A DNA stretch of 39,923 nucleotides from CAYJAD01 sp964370675 (lineage in GTDB: Bacteria > Desulfobacterota > Desulfovibrionia > Desulfovibrionales > Desulfovibrionaceae): contig CAYJKC010000018.1 in NCBI GenBank assembly GCA_964370675.1, forward strand, positions 1-39,923, read 5' to 3'. How positions within the stretch are numbered: the stretch's first letter is position 1; each line of letters starts with the position of its first letter. The notes under the pieces were generated by a model that saw nothing but the letters and a program-made list of their open reading frames with translations, was not told where the DNA came from and did not search any database. The position numbers and the translations under genes were made by a program. Shown here one piece after another: positions 8,159 through 14,966 of the stretch.

Positions 8159-8395
8159 CTAAATTTGACCAGCACCATTACAATCTGGACAGGTGTAACT
8201 GTTATCACATTTGGGGCAACTTGGAGGGATGAACTTTTTTCTTCCTTCACAAAAAGCACAAGTTTGTGTTTTTCCATTATCAAGCTTAATAAACCCGCGT
8301 CCACTACAGCTCATACAAAGAATTTGCCTTTGCCCACCCCAACAAATTCCACACGATTCTCTTTTATGACCATTACATCTTGTACAAAGTGCCAT
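8159..8395 (-). CDS. Small cysteine-rich zinc-finger protein, DnaJ-type CxxC repeats
   Basis: This 78-residue protein contains six CxxC pairs spread from residue 4 to 72, several in CxxCxGxG-like context (CSGRGF, CNGAG), as in the central zinc-binding domain of DnaJ. There is no J-domain. It probably folds around two or three zinc ions. An AAGGAG site lies 5 nt before the ATG, so it is genuinely translated. It lies 35 bp downstream of the thioesterase gene and is probably co-transcribed. Function unknown: it could be a chaperone-like or protein-binding mini zinc finger. Confidence 0.75.
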   Translation of the reverse strand: MALCTRCNGHKRESCGICWGGQRQILCMSCSGRGFIKLDNGKTQTCAFCEGRKKFIPPSCPKCDNSYTCPDCNGAGQI

Positions 8396-8430
8396 ACTTA
8401 CTCCTTGAGCAAAAAATCATTATAAAAAAT

Positions 8431-9168
8431 TTAAAAATTAGCGAAAGAAATTTCACTGTAAAACGACGTTTTCTGAGTTGACTTATTATAACCATGAAAA
8501 AAAATCTTTTCTTGAATATTTTCCTCTATTACAAAAGAATCATTTAATTTAAGCTCAGAGCAAAAATATATGCTAAAGGCATTGAGCTTTGATAAGTCAG
8601 TATAATTTTCTGACAATGCATCAAATATGAATTCACCATAACGACAATTATTTACATGCCCAAAAGCATCAATAAAGCTTCTTAAAACTGTACGCTCGCA
8701 ATTTTTTTGGTACTCAATTTTTTCTTTAAACACAGGTGATACATCCATTTTAAATTCAGAATGAGGTTTGACAAGCTCAAAAGGAAGCTCAGCCTTGCGA
8801 TATATAGCTTGTGCATCAAAATCCATCAAAATTGAATATATTGTGGCGACAAAAACTACATCTCCGCTATGGTCGCAAGCTTCAACTTCACGCCTAAAAT
8901 AAATTCGCTTACGTTCACTATGCCAAGTTCTAATGTGCAAATTCGCGCATCCTTGAACATGTTTTTTTATTTGCACATGTAAGCTAACAAGCACCCATCC
9001 AAAATTTTTTTCAAGGCATGAGTTAAAGTCCACTTCATACAGTGTCAAATGTTCATCAACAACTCTGCCAATAATATGCTGATACCCATGGGGCTTGATA
9101 TAACCTTGCGCGTCAAGATGAGCAAATTCTACTTTTATTTTGTGTAAGTGCTGTTGTTCTGTACTCAT
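8431..9168 (-). CDS. Acyl-ACP/acyl-CoA thioesterase-like double-hotdog protein
   Basis: The 245-residue product resembles acyl-ACP thioesterases (PF01643) with two hotdog domains. The first begins at 'VEFAHLDAQGYIKPHGY', the second contains DAFGHVNNCRYGEF, matching the D-x-x-x-HVNN-x-x-Y signature at the start of 4HBT-type domains. Such enzymes release fatty acids from ACP or CoA. A GTG at 9180 would add four residues, but the ATG at 9168 is preferred because AGGTGG lies about 8 nt upstream of it. The substrate chain length cannot be inferred. Confidence 0.75.
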   Translation of the reverse strand: MSTEQQHLHKIKVEFAHLDAQGYIKPHGYQHIIGRVVDEHLTLYEVDFNSCLEKNFGWVLVSLHVQIKKHVQGCANLHIRTWHSERKRIYFRREVEACDHSGDVVFVATIYSILMDFDAQAIYRKAELPFELVKPHSEFKMDVSPVFKEKIEYQKNCERTVLRSFIDAFGHVNNCRYGEFIFDALSENYTDLSKLNAFSIYFCSELKLNDSFVIEENIQEKIFFHGYNKSTQKTSFYSEISFANF

Positions 9169-9440
9169 AAATATATCCACCTAGATAGTTAGAATTTCTC
9201 ACAATATATCAAAATCATGTGTTAAAAATTAATACATTGTAATATAGTATAAGCAATACTCAAAAAATCCACTATGTCATCACCATGCAGTGTACTATTT
9301 TCATGCTATGATTATACTTAACACAACTCAAGACAAAACAAAAAAATTATTTACCAAAGCTTTATTACATTGATTTTTTTATAGAAAATTATGCCTTTAT
9401 TATTAAGAACCTACATAGGACACTCAAAACACCAAAAAAG

Positions 9441-9479
9441 CTAAGCCCCATAAGGCTTTATATACCTTATGGGGCTTAG
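9441..9479 (-). terminator. Terminator of tRNA-Lys
   Basis: A perfect 15-bp stem (9441-9455 with 9465-9479) and a 9-nt loop. Read on the minus strand it is followed by CTTTTTTGG, a proper U-run, and it lies 13 bp past the tRNA 3' end. Confidence 0.9.
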
Positions 9480-9492
9480 TTGGATTATTAAA

Positions 9493-9568
9493 TGGTGGGT
9501 CGTGCGGGGTTCGAACCTGCGACTCTCTGCTTAAAAGGCAGATACTCTACCTACTGAGTTAACGACCC
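9493..9568 (-). tRNA. tRNA-Lys (anticodon UUU)
   Basis: The 76-nt gene with encoded CCA folds as a standard cloverleaf: acceptor GGGTCGT / ACGACCC, D-stem ACTC / GAGT, anticodon stem TCTGC / GCAGA with loop CTTTTAA (anticodon TTT), a 5-nt variable loop, and T-loop TTCGAAC, discriminator A. The T-stem GCAGG / CCCGC has an A-C mismatch at pair 51-63, which is unusual for a functional tRNA. A consensus promoter upstream and a strong terminator downstream show it is a single-gene transcription unit. Confidence 0.95.
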
Positions 9569-9583
9569 TCTTTGCGAAGCAGA

Positions 9584-9612
9584 TATATATGCAATAGCGA
9601 AGGAACTGTCAA
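9584..9612 (-). promoter_or_regulatory. Sigma-70 promoter of tRNA-Lys
   Basis: On the minus strand TTGACA (9607-9612) is followed after exactly 17 bp by TATATA (9584-9589), placing the start of transcription a few bases upstream of the mature tRNA 5' end at 9568. Confidence 0.85.
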
Positions 9613-9678
9613 GAATTTAGTGCATATAATTTTCATAAAATTAAAAAATATTCTAAAATAATCTCAATTGTCTTTTAA

Positions 9679-10143
9679 TTATTGATTTATAGGTGGTGCG
9701 TCACTGCCAGCTTGAAGTAGGGCTGCTAAATTTTGCCGTACCAGCTCTAGCTCAGATTTGCTTACCACTGGCATATCTGAGGGCTTTTCATTTTTCATTT
9801 CGTTACCTTCGGCCACAATAAATAATGCCGCTGCTGCGCGCCCCATAATGGCAAAAAAGCGATCTGGCTCCCAGCCGCGTGCCTTCACCCACTCGGCTGC
9901 TTTTGCAGAATACATAAAGTCAGCCTTACCCTCATTGATGCTTGGGGCAGTTTTATCTTCATTAGAGGCTGCCCAAGATCTAAAGCGTGGCAGTAACTCA
10001 ATAAAAGACAGCAATTCTTTATTGGTCATGGGAGGTTGACCTTCATAAACTGTTTTAGCATTTGCGAGACCACCATCTAGCAACAAACATGCGCAAGCAA
10101 AAACTACCATTAAAAATAATGATTTAAATTCTTTATTATGCAT
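9679..10143 (-). CDS. Secreted protein of unknown function
   Basis: The 154-residue protein has a signal peptide with a hydrophobic core at about 8-24 and a probable cleavage after ANA (28-30). The mature part is helical and charged, with no cysteines or motifs I recognise. It begins 17 bp after the glpX stop and is therefore probably co-transcribed with it. The ribosome site before the ATG at 10143 is poor, and an internal Met at residue 12 is a possible alternative start that would still leave a signal-peptide core. Confidence 0.6.
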   Translation of the reverse strand: MHNKEFKSLFLMVVFACACLLLDGGLANAKTVYEGQPPMTNKELLSFIELLPRFRSWAASNEDKTAPSINEGKADFMYSAKAAEWVKARGWEPDRFFAIMGRAAAALFIVAEGNEMKNEKPSDMPVVSKSELELVRQNLAALLQAGSDAPPINQ

Positions 10144-10160
10144 AATTAATTAAACAAATA

Positions 10161-11147
10161 TTAATAGCGTACTGCACTAAAGGTATTTAGTTTTGCCACA
10201 TTATGATATGACTCAAGATAACGTAAGGTACCGGTTTTACCACGAATGACCATAGAATGAGTTATGGCATTGCTACCCTTATAGCGCACACCTCTTAAAA
10301 AAGATCCGCCAGAAATACCTGTAGCAGCAAAGAAACAGTCGTCAGAGCGAATTAACTCGTTAACTGTAAGAATTTCTCGCATATCAACACCGGCTTCAGC
10401 TATGGCTTCTTTTTCTACGTAGGATTGAGGATCAAGACGAGCAAGTATTTGTCCTCCAAGACCTTTAATTGCGCAAGCTGCAAGCACACCTTCTGGAGTA
10501 CCACCTGTGCCAACCATTACATCCACTTCTGAGCGAGGGTCGATAGCCATAAGCGCGCCTGTCACGTCACCATCACCATGTAGCTGAATGCGTGCTCCAG
10601 CTTCACGAATTTGTTGAATAAGTAAATCGTGACGTGGTTTATCTAGCACAAAAACAACAAGGTCATGTAAGCTTTTACCCAAAGCCTTGGCAATGTTTTC
10701 TAAATTAACCTTAATGGGGGCATCAATATCTACTACATTTTTTGCTTCATTTGGCACCACAAGCTTTTGCATATAAAAGCTTGGACCTGGATTAAACATA
10801 GTGCCAGCAGGTGCAACACCCACAACAGAAATGGCATTAGGACGACCAAATGCTAAGAGGCGAGTGCCTTCCACTGGGTCAACGGCCACATCAATAACAG
10901 GACCAGTACCAGAGCCGACTTTCTCACCGTTATAGAGCATGGGAGCTTCATCTTTTTCACCTTCACCAATTATAACACTACCTTGAACATTTAATGAATT
11001 AAATGTAATGCGCATAGCATCAACGGCTGCTTTATCTCCTGCCTCTTTATCTCCACGACCTAACCAGCGTGCAGATGCAAGTGCAGCTGCCTCTGTAATG
11101 CGCACAAAATCAAGTGCTAAATTTCTTTCAGGGGTTTCCACTGCCAT
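10161..11147 (-). CDS. glpX: Class II fructose-1,6-bisphosphatase
   Basis: The 328-residue protein matches GlpX along its length: DKAAVDAMR near the N-terminus, the metal-binding GEGEKDEAPML stretch, the DPVEGT signature and the VMVGTGGTPEGVLAA region. It hydrolyses fructose-1,6-bisphosphate to fructose-6-phosphate in gluconeogenesis using a divalent metal, in the cytoplasm. A GGGAGGG site lies 4 nt before the ATG. It heads a two-gene unit with a small secreted protein, whose link to gluconeogenesis is not obvious. Confidence 0.95.
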   Translation of the reverse strand: MAVETPERNLALDFVRITEAAALASARWLGRGDKEAGDKAAVDAMRITFNSLNVQGSVIIGEGEKDEAPMLYNGEKVGSGTGPVIDVAVDPVEGTRLLAFGRPNAISVVGVAPAGTMFNPGPSFYMQKLVVPNEAKNVVDIDAPIKVNLENIAKALGKSLHDLVVFVLDKPRHDLLIQQIREAGARIQLHGDGDVTGALMAIDPRSEVDVMVGTGGTPEGVLAACAIKGLGGQILARLDPQSYVEKEAIAEAGVDMREILTVNELIRSDDCFFAATGISGGSFLRGVRYKGSNAITHSMVIRGKTGTLRYLESYHNVAKLNTFSAVRY

Positions 11148-11440
11148 GATGCCCTCCCAGTGTCCTTCAAATAAGTTTAATATAATTTTTATACGTAAAG
11201 CATATTCTATCTGTACCGTAAGAAACAGACTATTTAATGGCGTTTATATTACGCCCCAAATAAAAAAAAAGCAAAAGTTATTTTTTACTTAATTATCAGT
11301 ACATTAAAAATAAACAATTGGCATTTTAGCACAAACACAAAATAACAAACCGTTATATTAGCATTTTTAAAATAAGTATTTACTCTACATTATAGTTAGT
11401 AGCATTTTTTTATATATTAGTATTGCACCAAAACTAAACT

Positions 11441-12220
11441 TTAATTTTGCCTAGCTGGGCTTTCAATGCAAGCAAAGGCATCGTGGTTATGGATAGATTC
11501 AAGGCTTTGCACCTCAACCTTAAACCACGCCACTTGCTCATGAGTAGATAAAAGCATGGCTGCTGCGCGCACCACATCCTCCACAAAGGCGGGGTTAGCA
11601 AAGGCATCCTCAGTTACAAACTTTTCATCTTCGCGTTTAAGAAGGCTGTAAACTGATGAAGATCCTGCTTTTTCTGCCATTTCCACCATTTCTTCAATCC
11701 ACAAAAAACCCTTCATATGAACAGCCATACGCACCAATGTACGCTGACTATGCGCTCCTTCATTACTAATGGCTTTTGAGCACGGGCAAACAGTCATAAC
11801 CGGAACTTCTACCTCCAAGGTAAAAGTGAGAGCATCACCCTCCATATCACCAATTAGTTTACACTCATAACTAACAAAACCCGAAGCCTTAGATGCTGGA
11901 GCATATTTACGTATAAAATACGGGAATTTAAATATAATATGTGCCCTTTTTGCTTTTAGGCGTTTTCTCACATCTTCCAACAATATTTTCATAGACTGAT
12001 AGCTAAGCTCTTCTTCAAAGTCTTCTAAAGCTTCTACAAAGCGGCTCATATGTGTGCCTTTAAAGGCGGAAGGCAAATCAACACTTACATCTACTATAGC
12101 TACGGTATGCTGCCTACCTTGGGTGCGGTCCCTAACAACAATAGGTAGTTGCAAGTTTTTAACCCCTACTCTATCAATGCCTAAAGGCACTAGGGATGGT
12201 CTGCTTTGTACATCTTCCAT
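11441..12220 (-). CDS. folE2: GTP cyclohydrolase FolE2 (type IB)
   Basis: This 259-residue enzyme makes 7,8-dihydroneopterin triphosphate from GTP, the first step of folate (and queuosine-precursor) synthesis. Hallmarks are the TVCPCSK motif with Cys145/Cys147, the GAHSQR motif with His157, and the early HMSRF. Type IB enzymes are not strictly zinc-dependent, unlike FolE1. Its ATG overlaps the stop of the nikR gene by one base (TAATG), so the two are translationally coupled. No other folE is seen in the window, so it may be the only GTP cyclohydrolase, but this cannot be judged here. Confidence 0.95.
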   Translation of the reverse strand: MEDVQSRPSLVPLGIDRVGVKNLQLPIVVRDRTQGRQHTVAIVDVSVDLPSAFKGTHMSRFVEALEDFEEELSYQSMKILLEDVRKRLKAKRAHIIFKFPYFIRKYAPASKASGFVSYECKLIGDMEGDALTFTLEVEVPVMTVCPCSKAISNEGAHSQRTLVRMAVHMKGFLWIEEMVEMAEKAGSSSVYSLLKREDEKFVTEDAFANPAFVEDVVRAAAMLLSTHEQVAWFKVEVQSLESIHNHDAFACIESPARQN

Positions 12221-12639
12221 TATGTTAAATCCTGTCCTGTTGTAGTTATTGAAAAAGCCCCATGTTTAACTCCACGAGTAGAGAGTAATTTATGAGCAAG
12301 ATTACGCACCCGCTCAATTTCAGATTTTATCACCAATACTTCAAGACAGTTATGGTGATCAAGATGCACATGTAGGGTAGCAATTATGCAATCGTGATCA
12401 TCATGTTGTATGGCCATAAGCCTTTTAGATATATCACTTTGATGATGGTCGTACACCAAGGTTAAAGTACCAGCCCCTTGGGCTTTATCCTTAGTCCAAT
12501 CGTCTTCTACCAAGGCTTTACGAATAAGATCCCTTATGGCCTCTGAGCGATTGGCATAGCCATTACGCTGACATAGGTCATCAAAAGAATTAAGTAATTT
12601 TTGATCGAGAGAAACACCAAAACGTGTGGTTTTAGTCAT
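12220..12639 (-). CDS. nikR: Nickel-responsive regulator NikR
   Basis: The 139-residue ribbon-helix-helix regulator has the DNA-binding part at 1-45 (RFGVSLD, then NGYANRSEAIRDLIR) and a C-terminal ACT-like nickel-binding domain. The four square-planar nickel ligands known for E. coli NikR map to His79, His90, His92 and Cys98 and are all present. It normally represses nickel uptake genes. Here it sits between a methyltransferase gene (7 bp gap) and folE2 (1-bp overlap), with no nickel transporter nearby. I found no clear NikR operator upstream of the operon. Confidence 0.93.
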   Translation of the reverse strand: MTKTTRFGVSLDQKLLNSFDDLCQRNGYANRSEAIRDLIRKALVEDDWTKDKAQGAGTLTLVYDHHQSDISKRLMAIQHDDHDCIIATLHVHLDHHNCLEVLVIKSEIERVRNLAHKLLSTRGVKHGAFSITTTGQDLT

Positions 12640-12646
12640 AAATTAC

Positions 12647-13363
12647 CTACCTACATATTTCCCAAACTTGCACATTAACCGGCACAGGCTGTGCATAAAT
12701 GGGTTCAATTTGTGCTGTATGCACTTTTTTGGCTTGCCACTTACGGCGCACAAGCTCAGCACTAAAATGCTCATACACTGAGCGGCAAGGTTCTGCAATC
12801 CATGCTCGGCCATGCTTAGTTAAGGCAAAGTCTAAAAATTCCATAAGACTATATGCAAATTTACGTTCATACATAATATCTGCACCCCAAAGAAACTCTA
12901 TGCTATGTTTTTTGATAGCAGGTCTTCTCCAGTCCATACCTAGCCACAGTGGCCCCATAATTACTTGTCCATGGTTTACAGTATAATGTGCTGCATTGCT
13001 AAAGGTATTTTTCTTTGCATAAGACAATGCCTCAATTTCATAATCAAAAGCTAAAACTTTTGCACCTAGGGTATGACCAACCAATGCTGTTAGCCCAAGA
13101 CCACACCCTACATCCAAACAAATATTATCTTTTATACTATCTTGATGTATATTTAACCACTCGGATAAGGCTATACTTGATGGCCATAGCTCGGTCCAAT
13201 AAGGCAAGCGCTCATCATCAAAATCAAGGTATTCTTGCCCATGAACATGGGCTTGCTTAGTCATATTATCCCAAAGATCTTCAAGGCTTGCGGCACGATG
13301 CAAAATAAATTTTCTATTGCAAACTTCAACGGAAATCGTAGGTTTATATAGTTCTGTGGGCAT
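12647..13363 (-). CDS. SAM-dependent methyltransferase, METTL21/Methyltransf_16-like
   Basis: The 238-residue protein has a class I methyltransferase core: LDVGCGLGLTAL (about 83-94) is motif I and the acidic residue in LAFDYE ends strand 2. An 'LPYWTELWPSSIALSEWL' region just before the fold is typical of the lysine-methyltransferase-like METTL family. WGADIMYE resembles the DxxY post-motif of that group. A protein target is plausible but unproven. It is the first gene of a unit with nikR and folE2, with a GGATGATG-type ribosome site. Confidence 0.8.
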   Translation of the reverse strand: MPTELYKPTISVEVCNRKFILHRAASLEDLWDNMTKQAHVHGQEYLDFDDERLPYWTELWPSSIALSEWLNIHQDSIKDNICLDVGCGLGLTALVGHTLGAKVLAFDYEIEALSYAKKNTFSNAAHYTVNHGQVIMGPLWLGMDWRRPAIKKHSIEFLWGADIMYERKFAYSLMEFLDFALTKHGRAWIAEPCRSVYEHFSAELVRRKWQAKKVHTAQIEPIYAQPVPVNVQVWEICR

Positions 13364-13651
13364 ATATTTTCATCATCCATATGGAGTTTAGCATGTATTT
13401 ATCTTTTTATTGTAGCCTTTCTTTAGATCAAGGGCAAGTTGCAAAGCATTACTTGCAAAGCTGATTTCTAAAGCAATATAAAATAATTTTGAGCACTTTT
13501 ACATAAAAGTAATGACCGAATATAATATACAAATTACATATAAATTGAGTGAAAATTAGCTGGTATACATAGTATATTACATGCACACTTGGTTGCTTGT
13601 GCTTTGTGACATATTCTGATACTTGTAACCAATTCAGCAGTTGAGGTAAGA
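13364..13651. other. Divergent promoter region
   Basis: A 288-bp AT-rich gap separates the methyltransferase-nikR-folE2 unit from the cvpA-led unit, so promoters for both should be here. Only a short direct repeat TTGCAAAGC (about 13439-13463) and an A/T-rich -10-like TATATT (13573-13578) stand out. No NikR-type operator was recognised. Confidence 0.5.
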
Positions 13652-14131
13652 ATGGATTTTAATTACATTGATATAATCATTGTGGTGATTGTATTTTTCT
13701 TTGCCATGCGAGGGCTTTTGCGTGGCTTTGTTAAGGAAATTATTTCACTAGCAGGGATTTTATTTAGCATTTGGGCAGCCTTCACATATTATCCTGTTAT
13801 TGTTCCATATTTAAATTTTTTACAAAATTCGGCTTGGCGTAATATTGGCGCGTACATAATAATTTTTATTGTGGGCATCTTAGTTGCTAATATGCTTATT
13901 ATAATATTACAACGCATTATTTCTATAGCATTTTTATCATGGGCTGATAAATTATTGGGTTGCTGCTTTGGTTTTTTAAAGGGCTTGCTTATTTGTGCAA
14001 TATTAATAACCATACTTCGAGCATTCTTTAATGATATAAGCACGATAGACCAAGCTATAACTATACCATATTTAAATATGCTCATGGAGTATGTGCAGAC
14101 TCACATTCCATCTGACATATTTAACAATTAA
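13652..14131 (+). CDS. cvpA: CvpA family membrane protein
   Basis: The 159-residue protein has four membrane segments (about 5-25, 28-50, 65-90, 102-122) and the CvpA pattern: 'RGLLRGFVKEIISLAGI' after the first helix and 'ADKLLGCCFGFLKGLL' before the fourth. CvpA proteins are inner-membrane proteins of uncertain function, first described for colicin V production and linked to envelope tolerance. A GAGG site precedes the ATG. mazG follows after 13 bp. Confidence 0.9.
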   Translation: MDFNYIDIIIVVIVFFFAMRGLLRGFVKEIISLAGILFSIWAAFTYYPVIVPYLNFLQNSAWRNIGAYIIIFIVGILVANMLIIILQRIISIAFLSWADKLLGCCFGFLKGLLICAILITILRAFFNDISTIDQAITIPYLNMLMEYVQTHIPSDIFNN

Positions 14132-14144
14132 TTAAAGGATTGAG

Positions 14145-14939
14145 ATGAACACTTCCGCACTTACACAATTACAAGATGTTATAGAAAAACTCATTGGCCC
14201 AGATGGTTGCCCATGGGATAAAGAACAAACACCGGAATCATTAGCTGATTATGTTATTGAGGAAGTGTTTGAGTTAGTAGATGCCATTCGCTCTGGAAAT
14301 ACTAATGATGTTTGTGAAGAACTGGGTGATGTGCTTTGTCTAGTTCTTTTTATTGCTAAACTTTATGAAAATAAGTCTGCTTTTTCTCTTGATACTGCCT
14401 TAAACTATAGCTCGGAAAAGATGATTCGACGCCACCCCCATGTATTTGCAGGGGTGACTTTTGCCAATATAGATGAGCAGTTAAAAGAATGGGAAAAAAT
14501 AAAACGTAGCGAAAAGAAAAAAGACAACGCTATTCAGGGCATTTATGACTCACTACCTAAATCTTTGCCCCCTCTTATCAAGGCATATCGCATTCACTCA
14601 AAGGCAGCACGCATTAACTTCACTTGGCCAGAAGATCAAGAAGTGGAACAGCAAGCTGAAGCTGAATGGCTTGAATGGCTTGATGTGGCTCAAGGTGATG
14701 ATAAAGAAGCACAAATGCATGAACTTGGTGATATGCTTTTTACTCTAGTGGAGCTTGGGCGACGTAAGGGCATCAAAGCCAGTGAGGCACTTGATTATAC
14801 AAATTTACGCTTTTTAGAGCGTTTTAGTAAAATGGAAGCTTTAGCCCGAGAACGCGGACTTGATTTTGTAAACTTATCTCTTGATGAAAAAGACGCTCTT
14901 TGGGATGAAGTAAAGGCTGCACAAACAAAAAAAGATTAA
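14145..14939 (+). CDS. mazG: Nucleoside triphosphate pyrophosphohydrolase MazG
   Basis: The 264-residue protein carries two tandem MazG domains. The first has GCPWDKEQTP, the metal-binding EExFE and EELGDVL; the second has EWLEW...HELGDMLFTLVELGR. It hydrolyses NTPs to NMP and pyrophosphate for nucleotide-pool cleaning. An AAGGA site lies 5 nt before the ATG. It sits between cvpA and the first membrane glycosyltransferase gene with short gaps. Confidence 0.95.
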   Translation: MNTSALTQLQDVIEKLIGPDGCPWDKEQTPESLADYVIEEVFELVDAIRSGNTNDVCEELGDVLCLVLFIAKLYENKSAFSLDTALNYSSEKMIRRHPHVFAGVTFANIDEQLKEWEKIKRSEKKKDNAIQGIYDSLPKSLPPLIKAYRIHSKAARINFTWPEDQEVEQQAEAEWLEWLDVAQGDDKEAQMHELGDMLFTLVELGRRKGIKASEALDYTNLRFLERFSKMEALARERGLDFVNLSLDEKDALWDEVKAAQTKKD

Positions 14940-14966
14940 ATTTTTCATGGTGTAAGTGGAGGAAGT

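Noticed and set aside
9758..10039. Plus-strand 93-codon frame opposite the secreted protein gene
   Set aside because: The minus-strand frame has a signal peptide and fits the glpX unit; this one is its shadow.
13545..13578. TTGAGT and TATATT as promoter of the cvpA run
   Set aside because: The spacing is 22 bp, too long for a normal sigma-70 promoter.
13590..13632. GGTTGC ... GTAACC as a NikR operator
   Set aside because: Arms are short and imperfect and the spacing does not match the GTGTTAC/GTAACAC-type palindrome.
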